Positions 8,764 to 16,486 of a stretch of DNA of 64,000 bases are shown one piece after another. The stretch's first letter is position 1. Each line of letters starts with the position of its first letter. Both the position numbers and the translations under genes were made by a program. Below the pieces are notes generated by a model that worked only from the letters and a program-made list of their open reading frames with translations, ran no database searches and was not told the origin of the DNA. The DNA comes from 34-65-8 sp964516135 (GTDB taxonomy: Bacteria > Pseudomonadota > Alphaproteobacteria > Sphingomonadales > Sphingomonadaceae), in assembly GCA_964516135.1 (NCBI GenBank), contig CAZEWN010000007.1:1-64000 (forward strand), read 5' to 3'.

Positions 8764-11700
8764 TCAGCGTGCGAGCAGGTTCCTGGCCTGGCTCGCGATC
8801 TGCGCCAGCATGGCCGGAGCGACCATTGCCTGAGCCTGCGCCCGACCGATCATCGCGCGAAACTGGCGGATCGCGGGTTCGTGCTCGGCGGCCCAGTCGG
8901 CGACTGCGCTTTCCGGTTCGTTCCGTGTCCCCTTGCGCCGGGCAAGGCGGCGCAGGAAATCGAGCCGCATTTGCTGAAAATCGCGGGCAAGGCCAGCAAC
9001 CAGCAGACGTTCCCACACGTCCGACGGTGCCATCAGCGCGGCCGTACCTTGTGCCCAGTCGAGCCCGAGCCGCGCGCCCAGATCGGTGAAAGCCCCGGTC
9101 AACTTGCGCGATTGGATCTCCGCATCGCGTGCCAGCCGGGCCAGCCCGAACGAACCGTCGAGATCGAACAGGTGCGCGACTTCGCCGGCCGTATCTCCCG
9201 GCGCGCCCAGGCGCACGAACTCAGCGCGCAGCTTGGCCGATTGCTGGCGCGATTCGGCGGCGAGCAGGTCGTCGGTGCCGCGCGTCAGTTCGGCCACGCC
9301 TTGCGCCAGTTCCGCCACCACGCGCGACGGGGGGGCCGTGGCGCCGCCCGCGCGCAGCAGGTCGCCCATGTGGCTGCGCATCGCCGCCGCGCTCTTGTCG
9401 AACAGCGCCAGTCGTGCGGCTTCAGGCATCGGTTCGGTGTCGAGCCGTTCCCAGAGCGCGCCCGTCTCCAGCATCTGGTCGGCAGCGACAAAGGCGCTGG
9501 CGACTTGCGCCAGGTCGACGCCTTCTTCCTCGGCCAGCTCGAACGGATGGACCAGGCCGAGCCGGTTGACGATGCGGTTGGCCAGGATCGTGGCGATAAT
9601 CTCGCGCCGCAACTGGTGGCCCAGGATTTCAGTGCGAAACTTCTTCCGCATCGGTTCGGGGAATTTTGCGATCAGCGCCGCTTCCAGAGCGGGATCGGCG
9701 GCAAGTTCACTGGCCTCGATCGCGTCCTGCAACACCAGCTTGGCCGAGCTGAGCAACACCGCCAGTTCGGGCCGTGTCAGGCCCGAGCCATCCGCCGCGC
9801 GGCGCACCAACGTCTCGCTGTCGGCCAGCCCCTCGGTCCGCCGGTCGAGCTGGCCGCGATCCTCCAGCGCTTCCATCAGGCGGAGCTGCGAGGCGGTCGC
9901 CTGCGCGCCGCCGGTTTCGGCGATCGACAACGCCAGCGCCTGGAGCCGGTTGTCCTCGAGCACGATCGCGCCAACCTCGTCGGTCATTTCCGCAAGCAGC
10001 TTGATCCGCGCCTTCTCGGTCAGGCGCCCGCCGCGCTTGGCCGCTTCGAGCGCGATCTTGATGTTGACCTCGTTGTCCGAGCAGTCGACCCCGGCCGAAT
10101 TGTCGATGAAGTCGGTATTGAGCCGGCCGCCATTCAGCGAAAACTCGATCCGGCCCGCTTGGGTCACGCCCAGGTTCGCGCCTTCGCCGATCACCTTGGC
10201 GCGCACCTCGCGCCCGTTGATGCGAATCGCGTCGTTGGCCGGATCGCCCACCTGGACGTTGTTTTCCGATCCCGCCTTGATGTACGTGCCGATGCCGCCG
10301 AACCAGAGCAGGTCGACCGGCGCCTTGAGGATCGCGGTGATCAGCGCCTCGGGCTCGAACTCGGCCTGCTCGACGCCCAGCGCCTTCTGCGCCGCCTTCG
10401 ACAACTTGATCGACTTGGCATCGCGCGGAAACACCCCGCCGCCCTTCGATATCAGAGCCTTATCGTAGTCGTCCCAGCTCGACCGGGGCAGGTCGAACAT
10501 GCGCTGGCGCTCGGCCCAGCTCGCGCCTGGATCGGGATCGGGGTCGATGAAGATGTGGCGATGGTCGAACGCGGCGACCAGCTTTATCGCCTGCGACAGC
10601 AGCATCCCGTTGCCGAATACGTCGCCCGACATGTCACCGCACCCCGCCACCCGGACGGGTTCGACCTGCACATCGATGCCCTGTTCCAGGAAATGCCGCT
10701 GAACAGAAACCCATGCGCCCTTGGCGGTGATGCCCATCGCCTTGTGGTCGTAGCCTTTCGAGCCGCCGCTGGCGAAAGCATCGCCGAGCCAAAAATCGTG
10801 CGCTTCGGCAATCGCATTGGCGACGTCGGAGAACCTCGCCGTGCCCTTGTCGGCGGCGACCACGAAATAGGGATCCTCGCCATCGCGAATGACGACCTTC
10901 GCGGGATGGACGACCCTGCCGCCCACGATATTATCAGTGACCGACAGCAGCGTGCGGATAAACAGCTCGTAGCTTGCCTGGCCCTCGGCCGCCCAGCCAT
11001 CGCGGTCGCGCGCCGGATCGGGCAGCTGCTTGGGATAGAACCCGCCCTTGGCCCCGGTTGGCACGATCACCGCGTTCTTGACCCGCTGTGCCTTCATCAG
11101 GCCAAGGATTTCGGTGCGAAAGTCATCGCGCCGGTCGGACCAGCGCAGGCCGCCGCGGGCAACGGGCCCCGCGCGTAGGTGGATTCCCTCGACCCGGGCG
11201 CTGTAGACGAAGATTTCGCGCCACGGCACCGGCTTGGGAAGGCCCGGAACGAGCGCGGAATCGATCTTGAACGCCAACGCTTCTGCGCCCGCGGAGGCGA
11301 AGGCATTGGTGCGCAGGATTGCCCCGATCAGTGTTTCGTAAAGCCGCAGCAGGCGGTCGTCGTTGATCGCCGCGACTTTCGTCAACCCTTGGCGGATTGC
11401 GGTTCGCGCCTCGGCAGCGGATGCCTCGCGATCGCCGACATGGGCCGGATCGTGCAGCGCGCGCAGCAGCGCGACGAGCGCGCGCGTGACGGTGGGCGCG
11501 CGGTGGAGTGCATCGACCACGGTGTAAATGGTGAAGCCCATGCCGGTCTGGCGCAGATAGCGATAGAATGCGCGGAGCCAGTCGGCTTCCCGGGCGGCAA
11601 GGCCCGTGCCGATGATCAGCCGGTTGAACGGATCGTCTTCCGCCTGGCCGTTGAGAACGGTTGCGATCGCGCGCTCGATGTCAGGTGCGCGCTCGAGCAG

Positions 11701-13485
11701 CGGAGCGGCAGTGTCGCCTTCGGCAAGAGCGAGCTGGAAATCATGAATAGTGCCCAGTTTCCCTTCCGCCAGTGCGGTGGGAATCTCTGTGAGCACGCGA
11801 AAGCCGAAGTTTTCCAGTGCGGGTACCGCGTCCGACAGCGGCAGTGCGCCTTCATGTTCATAGACTTTAAGCCGCAGCATGGTCGACGGATCGCGAGGCA
11901 GGTGAAACAGCCGAGCGTCACGCTGGATGGTGCCCGTGGGCGCATCGGTATCGCTCGTCGCGATGTGGCGCATGCGGCCGATATCGAGCGCCGCCTCGCG
12001 CGGGCCATACGCGGCCCGGTATGTAGCGGGGAAAGCTTCGGCGAGCCGCGCGGCAACCGCCGCGGCGCGGCCTGGCTCCATCGTTTCGGCAAGCTCGTTT
12101 TCGACAGCTTCGCCCCAGCCGCGCAGCAGGCGTTGCAATTCAGCGTCCAGCGCCGCCTCATCATAGCGGGTTTCGGTGCCGCGCATGTCGAGCACGAAGC
12201 GCAAGGTGGCAAGGTTGCCCCCTTCGACCTGAAGGCTCCAGTCGAGCATGTCGGCGCCGGTGCCGGTTTCCAGCAGGTCCTGGATCTGCAGGCGCACCTG
12301 CGTCGACAGCATGTCGCGGGGCAGCCACACGAATGCGAACAGGTGGCGTGCCAGCGGCGCCTCGACCAGCGCCAGGCGCGGGCGTGGGCGGTCGACGAGG
12401 CTCATCATCGTGGTCGATACGCGCTCGATATCGGCGTCGGAAAATCCGATCAGCAGGTCATGCGGCAGTTCGGTCAGCGCGTGGACCAGTGCCTTGCCCG
12501 CATGGCCCACGGGATCAAAATCGAACTTGTCCATCAACGCGGTCAGTTGCGCGCGCATCCGCGGCACTTCCGCCGGCGGCGTGGCAAGCGCGGCGCTGGT
12601 CCATACGCCCGCGTGAATCGAGATTTCGGTGACTTTCCCGCCTTCGCGCACTGGTACGATGAAAAGGTCGAGCGGCACGCGGCGATGAACGTTGCTGACC
12701 CGGTTTGCCTTCACGATCAGCGGCACTCGTTCGGCACTGCGCTTGGGATCGTCGAACCACGCGAAGGCGCGATCGTAGCTGGCATCGGCGAGGATTTGCC
12801 GCGCGCTCCGTTTGCATATGCCGAGCATCCCGGCATGGCTACCGTCGCGCCGCCGGGTCGCATGGCCCAGCAGCGTCAGCATCCCCCCCTCGAGCCATTT
12901 CAGCAGCGCGGCTCCCTCGCGATCACCCAGCGCCTCGGCATCGGCACGCATGCGCGCCCGCATCCTGGGCCAATCGCGCACCGCGACATGGACATCGGCC
13001 AAGGTGGTCCGCAGTGAATCTTCCAGGGCACGCCGCTGGCGGGCATCAACGCGCGCGGTTTCGAGATAGATCATCGATTCCCATGCGAAGCCGTCAGCCT
13101 CGTCAATCGCGATCAGTTCGCCATCACCCGCCCGGCGGACCGGCACGACCGGGTGGACCAGGCGATCGATCGGCAAGGCGTGGGCCGCAAATGTCGCGGC
13201 AACCGAATCGACCAGGAACGGCATGTCATCATTGACCAGCGCGATCCGCATCAAGCGGCGTCCCTCGCTGGAGGTGGCAATGTGCATCGCTGGCTCGCCG
13301 GTGGGGCGGCGCGCGGCCGTATCGAGCAGGAACCCGGCCGCATCGCCGAGCGCCGCCTCGCCGAAGGGAGTATCGCCGGGAAGCAGCGAATCGCGCATCT
13401 GCCCGGCCAGGGCCTTCACCAGTGTCGTGTGACCCGCCAGCCGCCGGGGCGCGCCCCCGGCTGCCTCATCCGCCTTGGTACCCAT
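8764..13485 (-). CDS. NAD-specific glutamate dehydrogenase, large (180 kDa) type
   Basis: At 1573 residues this is the giant single-chain NAD-GDH found in many proteobacteria, which oxidises glutamate to 2-oxoglutarate and ammonia. The first half is the regulatory region with ACT-like segments. The catalytic core shows IVPTGAKGGFYPKQLP and, further on, CGDMSGDVFGNGMLLS and GGIGTYIK. The start ATG 13485 has GGAGCGGG upstream. The gene is alone on the minus strand. A short hairpin sits in its leader. Expression of this class often responds to amino-acid supply, but nothing in the sequence proves that here. Confidence 0.95.
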   Translation of the reverse strand: MGTKADEAAGGAPRRLAGHTTLVKALAGQMRDSLLPGDTPFGEAALGDAAGFLLDTAARRPTGEPAMHIATSSEGRRLMRIALVNDDMPFLVDSVAATFAAHALPIDRLVHPVVPVRRAGDGELIAIDEADGFAWESMIYLETARVDARQRRALEDSLRTTLADVHVAVRDWPRMRARMRADAEALGDREGAALLKWLEGGMLTLLGHATRRRDGSHAGMLGICKRSARQILADASYDRAFAWFDDPKRSAERVPLIVKANRVSNVHRRVPLDLFIVPVREGGKVTEISIHAGVWTSAALATPPAEVPRMRAQLTALMDKFDFDPVGHAGKALVHALTELPHDLLIGFSDADIERVSTTMMSLVDRPRPRLALVEAPLARHLFAFVWLPRDMLSTQVRLQIQDLLETGTGADMLDWSLQVEGGNLATLRFVLDMRGTETRYDEAALDAELQRLLRGWGEAVENELAETMEPGRAAAVAARLAEAFPATYRAAYGPREAALDIGRMRHIATSDTDAPTGTIQRDARLFHLPRDPSTMLRLKVYEHEGALPLSDAVPALENFGFRVLTEIPTALAEGKLGTIHDFQLALAEGDTAAPLLERAPDIERAIATVLNGQAEDDPFNRLIIGTGLAAREADWLRAFYRYLRQTGMGFTIYTVVDALHRAPTVTRALVALLRALHDPAHVGDREASAAEARTAIRQGLTKVAAINDDRLLRLYETLIGAILRTNAFASAGAEALAFKIDSALVPGLPKPVPWREIFVYSARVEGIHLRAGPVARGGLRWSDRRDDFRTEILGLMKAQRVKNAVIVPTGAKGGFYPKQLPDPARDRDGWAAEGQASYELFIRTLLSVTDNIVGGRVVHPAKVVIRDGEDPYFVVAADKGTARFSDVANAIAEAHDFWLGDAFASGGSKGYDHKAMGITAKGAWVSVQRHFLEQGIDVQVEPVRVAGCGDMSGDVFGNGMLLSQAIKLVAAFDHRHIFIDPDPDPGASWAERQRMFDLPRSSWDDYDKALISKGGGVFPRDAKSIKLSKAAQKALGVEQAEFEPEALITAILKAPVDLLWFGGIGTYIKAGSENNVQVGDPANDAIRINGREVRAKVIGEGANLGVTQAGRIEFSLNGGRLNTDFIDNSAGVDCSDNEVNIKIALEAAKRGGRLTEKARIKLLAEMTDEVGAIVLEDNRLQALALSIAETGGAQATASQLRLMEALEDRGQLDRRTEGLADSETLVRRAADGSGLTRPELAVLLSSAKLVLQDAIEASELAADPALEAALIAKFPEPMRKKFRTEILGHQLRREIIATILANRIVNRLGLVHPFELAEEEGVDLAQVASAFVAADQMLETGALWERLDTEPMPEAARLALFDKSAAAMRSHMGDLLRAGGATAPPSRVVAELAQGVAELTRGTDDLLAAESRQQSAKLRAEFVRLGAPGDTAGEVAHLFDLDGSFGLARLARDAEIQSRKLTGAFTDLGARLGLDWAQGTAALMAPSDVWERLLVAGLARDFQQMRLDFLRRLARRKGTRNEPESAVADWAAEHEPAIRQFRAMIGRAQAQAMVAPAMLAQIASQARNLLAR

Positions 13486-13499
13486 TCATCCCGCTCCGC

Positions 13500-13514
13500 G
13501 AGGCTCGAAGCCTC
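13500..13514 (-). other. Short perfect hairpin in the NAD-GDH leader
   Basis: GAGGCT and AGCCTC, separated by three bases, form a 6-bp stem 15 bases before the NAD-GDH start codon, close to its ribosome-binding site. It may modulate translation or be incidental. Confidence 0.3.
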
Positions 13515-13608
13515 ATCATTTTATTGCCGCCCAATGCAACAATACTACGTCGATAAGCCGTGCGCGCGGCGAGGGCAAGCAGCGGCTGGGGCAAGCCCTG
13601 CCCACAGG

Positions 13609-14595
13609 TCAGGCCTTCGCGAGCGCATCCATCGTGAGCGCGATGGATCGTATCCGTGCTTCTGGGTCAAAGGTCGCGCCTGATATGATTATCTCGTCGG
13701 CTCCCGTCCGGGCGATGAAGGCCCGGATTGCCGCGCGCACCGTGGCGGGGGCGCCGATTGCGCTGGCCTGGCCCAGATGGTCAAGCATCGCGCGCGCCGG
13801 TGGCGGTAGCGTGTCCGCGTAGTCCGGCAGCGGCGGCGGTAGTTTGCCGGGATTGCCGGTCCGCAACCGCACGAAGCTTTGCTGTTGCGAGGTGGCGAGC
13901 AGGGCCGCCTCCGCATCGGTTGCGGCGCAGAACACAGTCATCGCCGCCATGACGTGCGGCCGATCAAGCGCGTCGGAAGGCTGGAACTCGCGCCGGTAGA
14001 GCGCCAGCGCGCCATCGAGATGGTCGGGCGCAAAATGCGAGGCGAAGGCATAGGGCAGCCCGAGCGTGGCGGCGAGGCGTGCGCCAAACAGGCTCGAACC
14101 CAGCATCCACAGCGTGACATCGGCGCCCGCGCCGGGCGTCGCGCGCAGGCCGGTGTCCGGGTCTCCTGCCAGCAGTGCGCGAAGTTCCACCACGTCATGC
14201 GGAAACATTTCCGCCGCGCGATGCAAGTCCTTGCGCAGCGCGCGCTGCAATTCCGGTCCCGCCCCGGGGGCACGCCCCAGCCCCAGGTCGACACGGCCAG
14301 GGAACAGCGCGGCAAGCGTGCCGAACTGCTCGGCGATCTGAAACGGGGTGTGATTGGGCAGCATGATCCCGCCCGATCCGATCCGGATCGTACCGGTCGC
14401 ATTGCCGATCTGCGCCAGGACCACCGCAGTGGCGCCGCCCGCGATCCCGTCCATCGCGTGATGCTCCGCGACCCAGAACCGGGCATAGCCCGCGCGCTCC
14501 GCCGCCCGAGCCAGCGCCGTGGTCGCGCCCATTGCCTCGGCCACGGTTCCGCCTTCGCGAACTGGCACCAGGTCGAGGACTGACAGTGGAATCAT
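13609..14595 (-). CDS. LLM-class flavin-dependent oxidoreductase (luciferase-like)
   Basis: This 328-residue protein resembles bacterial luciferase-family, F420- or FMN-dependent monooxygenases. The N-terminal SVLDLVPVREGGT, the segment YARFWVAEHH and the flavin-contact stretch IRIGSGGIMLPNHTPF followed by GRVDLGLGRAPG are the typical order for the YhbW-like group. Start ATG 14595 overlaps the TPR gene's stop (ATGA 14592-14595), showing coupled translation, and longer frames lack support. It is the last gene of a three-gene minus-strand operon. The substrate is unknown. Confidence 0.88.
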   Translation of the reverse strand: MIPLSVLDLVPVREGGTVAEAMGATTALARAAERAGYARFWVAEHHAMDGIAGGATAVVLAQIGNATGTIRIGSGGIMLPNHTPFQIAEQFGTLAALFPGRVDLGLGRAPGAGPELQRALRKDLHRAAEMFPHDVVELRALLAGDPDTGLRATPGAGADVTLWMLGSSLFGARLAATLGLPYAFASHFAPDHLDGALALYRREFQPSDALDRPHVMAAMTVFCAATDAEAALLATSQQQSFVRLRTGNPGKLPPPLPDYADTLPPPARAMLDHLGQASAIGAPATVRAAIRAFIARTGADEIIISGATFDPEARIRSIALTMDALAKA

Positions 14596-15464
14596 CGGCC
14601 CGGTGCCGCCTGCGCAGCCGCGGGGCCAAGCTGATCGAGATATTGCCGTGCAGTCGCCGCGACAGCGCTGTCGGGTGCCATGGCCACGACCGCTTCCCAC
14701 GACCGGCGCGCCGCCACCTCATTGTCGGCGAGCACGGCAATCACGCCTGCCTCCAGCCCAACCTCGGGATTGCGCGGCGCGAGCAAGGCGGCGCGCTCGA
14801 TCTGCTGCTGGGCCTCGACCAGTCGTTCTTGCTGGCGCGACAGGCGCGCGGAAATCAGCCAGGACGCAGCATCGTCGGGCAATGCTGCGCGCGCATTGGC
14901 AAGCGCCTGCGCTGCGCGGCCGGACTGGCCGAGCCGGTGAAGCGGATGAGCCATGTCGCGCGCGATGCGGCCGACGAGCGCCGCGTCGCCTGCTGCCCGT
15001 GCATCGCGCTGCGCGGTCTCGAAATGCCCGAGCGCGCGCGTGAAGTCGCCGACCGCCTCGGCGGCAATGGCGGCGGCAACGGTCAGTTCCGCACGCCGTG
15101 CCGCTTCGCCGCCAGGCACGGCGTCGCGCGCGGTGAGGAACGCGGTTTCCGCCTCGGTCCAGCGTTCCAGTTCAGCAAGTGCGAGGCCCAGGCATTCCGC
15201 CGCGACGGCGCGATCGGAGCCCGATGCCGCCGCGAGCCGATCTTCAGCCATCTCGACCGTATCGCCGGGAGCGATCCGCGCCGCCTCGAAACACGGATCG
15301 GCGCGGCGTGCAGGCCGCGCAGGGGGACTGGCCTCGGCCTCGCGTTCCCGCTCTCTGGTGCGGCGGCGCTGCTCGTAAAGCTCGTCGGGAACGGGACTGG
15401 AAGTGCCCAGGCCAGGCGTTGGACCAACCTGCATCAGCATCAGGGGGAGGAGAAGGGACAGCAT
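14592..15464 (-). CDS. Exported TPR-repeat protein
   Basis: This 290-residue protein starts with a hydrophobic signal segment (MLSLLLPLMLM), then a charged stretch rich in Arg and Glu (RRRTREREREAEA), and then helical repeats with TPR spacing. Examples are ALAELERWTEAETAFLTA and VGDFTRALGHFETAQRDA. It is probably periplasmic or membrane-tethered, acting as a protein-interaction scaffold. It lies 12 bases after the alpha/beta hydrolase and is coupled by ATGA to the LLM oxidoreductase. Its partner is not evident. Confidence 0.7.
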   Translation of the reverse strand: MLSLLLPLMLMQVGPTPGLGTSSPVPDELYEQRRRTREREREAEASPPARPARRADPCFEAARIAPGDTVEMAEDRLAAASGSDRAVAAECLGLALAELERWTEAETAFLTARDAVPGGEAARRAELTVAAAIAAEAVGDFTRALGHFETAQRDARAAGDAALVGRIARDMAHPLHRLGQSGRAAQALANARAALPDDAASWLISARLSRQQERLVEAQQQIERAALLAPRNPEVGLEAGVIAVLADNEVAARRSWEAVVAMAPDSAVAATARQYLDQLGPAAAQAAPGR

Positions 15465-15476
15465 CGGATCGTCTCG

Positions 15477-16205
15477 CTAAAGCGCCGCCAGCATGCGCAG
15501 CAACAGGGCAATGTCCTGCGGCCGCGACAGGCGGTGGTCCGCGTCCTTGACCAGCACGACCTGTACGTCGTCCGAATGAAGTGCTTTGGCAAGACGCAGG
15601 CTCACGTCCCACGGCACGTCGATGTCGCGTTGGCCATGAATTAGTCGGACGGGGCAGGTGATGGCGATATCGCCGTCGAGCTGCAGGTTGGCCTGGCCGT
15701 CAGCCCAGAAACCGGGATGGGTTGGGGTCGGTTCGGGGCCATAGGGATTGTCTTCCAGCACGATCTCACCCGCAGCGAGGCGCGCCTGATCCGCCGCGCC
15801 GAACCCCCAGGTGGTGAAATCGGGCGCGGCGGCGATGCCCACCAGCGCGGCGACACGCGCGCGCAGTTGCTTGGCGGCGAGCAGCATCAGCCAGCCGCCC
15901 ATCGACGACCCGATCAGGATCACCGGTCCGTCGACCATCGCCTTGACGAGCGCCACGGCCTCGTCGCGCCATTGCGACAAGGTGCCATCGGCAAAGTCGC
16001 CTTCGCTCTTGCCGCACCCCGAATAGTCGAACAGCAGGCAGGCCCGTCCCTCGGTCCGCGCCCATTCGAACACGGCGGAAACCTTGCTCCCGGCCATGTC
16101 GGACATGTAGCCGGGCAGGAAAACCAGCGTCGGCCCTTTGCCGGGAATGTGGCGATAGGCGATCCGCCTGCCGCCGGGTGCGTCGAACATTTCCGGATCG
16201 TCCAT
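15477..16205 (-). CDS. Alpha/beta hydrolase
   Basis: This 242-residue serine hydrolase has the nucleophile elbow GSSMGG (Ser near residue 95), an acid in HGQRDIDVP and the catalytic His in KDADHRL. The oxyanion stretch LVFLPGYMSDMAGSK is near residue 25. It resembles ABHD10-like acyl-protein thioesterases and carboxylesterases. I take ATG 16205 as the start because similarity begins there (FDAPGGRRIAYR), although the frame continues upstream. It heads the operon with the TPR and LLM genes and is divergent from the thrS leader. Confidence 0.85.
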   Translation of the reverse strand: MDDPEMFDAPGGRRIAYRHIPGKGPTLVFLPGYMSDMAGSKVSAVFEWARTEGRACLLFDYSGCGKSEGDFADGTLSQWRDEAVALVKAMVDGPVILIGSSMGGWLMLLAAKQLRARVAALVGIAAAPDFTTWGFGAADQARLAAGEIVLEDNPYGPEPTPTHPGFWADGQANLQLDGDIAITCPVRLIHGQRDIDVPWDVSLRLAKALHSDDVQVVLVKDADHRLSRPQDIALLLRMLAAL

Positions 16206-16239
16206 GTCGGCGACAATGCCCGGATCGTCCCTGCCAAGG

Positions 16240-16256
16240 CAAGCACGCGGTGCTTG
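16240..16256. promoter_or_regulatory. Inverted repeat in the thrS/hydrolase divergent region
   Basis: CAAGCAC and GTGCTTG flank the three bases GCG, a perfect 7-bp dyad. It overlaps the predicted -35 of the thrS leader promoter and lies 35 bases upstream of the hydrolase start, so it could be an operator for either transcription unit. No regulator is identified. Confidence 0.35.
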
Positions 16257-16282
16257 AAGCGTTAACCCCGTGCCGCTATGTC
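16254..16282 (+). promoter_or_regulatory. Candidate promoter for the thrS leader
   Basis: TTGAAG (16254-16259) and TATGTC (16277-16282) are separated by 17 bases. Initiation about 7 bases after the -10 would fall at or next to ATG 16290, which has no Shine-Dalgarno. The leader frame could therefore be translated as a leaderless mRNA. This is a prediction from hexamers only. Confidence 0.35.
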
Positions 16283-16289
16283 GGCGGCC

Positions 16290-16358
16290 ATGAACGTGCT
16301 GGCGATCACGACTACCACCACTACCCGGCCCACCCGGGGGCGGCAGGTCGCGCGCTAG
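16290..16358 (+). CDS. Putative threonine leader peptide of thrS
   Basis: This short frame encodes 22 residues beginning MNVLAITTTTTTRP and ending at TAG 16356-16358. Six consecutive codons (ACG ACT ACC ACC ACT ACC, 16308-16325) specify threonine, preceded by Ile, with a seventh Thr codon three codons later. That is the composition of thr attenuator peptides such as enterobacterial ThrL. It lies 128 bases upstream of thrS and is followed by a terminator-like stem. An in-frame ATG at 16278 is an alternative start. In the attenuation model, stalling at Thr codons under low charged tRNA-Thr would favour read-through into thrS. The composition and position are seen; the mechanism is inferred. Confidence 0.75.
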   Translation: MNVLAITTTTTTRPTRGRQVAR

Positions 16359-16375
16359 CCGCGTCCGCCGCGGCC

Positions 16376-16410
16376 CGGTTTCGGGCGGCGCGGCGTTCCT
16401 CCCGAAATCG
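16376..16410 (+). terminator. Predicted attenuator stem between the Thr leader and thrS
   Basis: CGGTTTCGGG (16376-16385) pairs with CCCGAAATCG (16401-16410), giving ten pairs including one G-U, around a 15-base loop. It is followed by TCATTTCC, a weak T-rich tract. A competing smaller hairpin, GCCCG (16373-16377) with CGGGC (16382-16386), uses the same 5' arm. Mutually exclusive folds are what an attenuator needs. The T-tract is poor, so termination strength is uncertain. Confidence 0.5.
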
Positions 16411-16486
16411 TCATTTCCCTGAACGCCGCACTTCAAGCGCGCGCGCACCTGTGCCAATGCGCCGCGAAAGCGAAAACGGTGACACG

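Noticed and set aside
8344..13017. Long open frames on the plus strand opposite the NAD-GDH gene
   Set aside because: They mirror the GC-rich third-codon pattern of a well-supported gene, have low-complexity composition and no family motifs.
16206..16486. T-box or other classical aminoacyl-synthetase riboswitch before thrS
   Set aside because: No T-box consensus or specifier stem is visible, and T-boxes are not expected in proteobacteria; the Thr-codon run explains the leader better.
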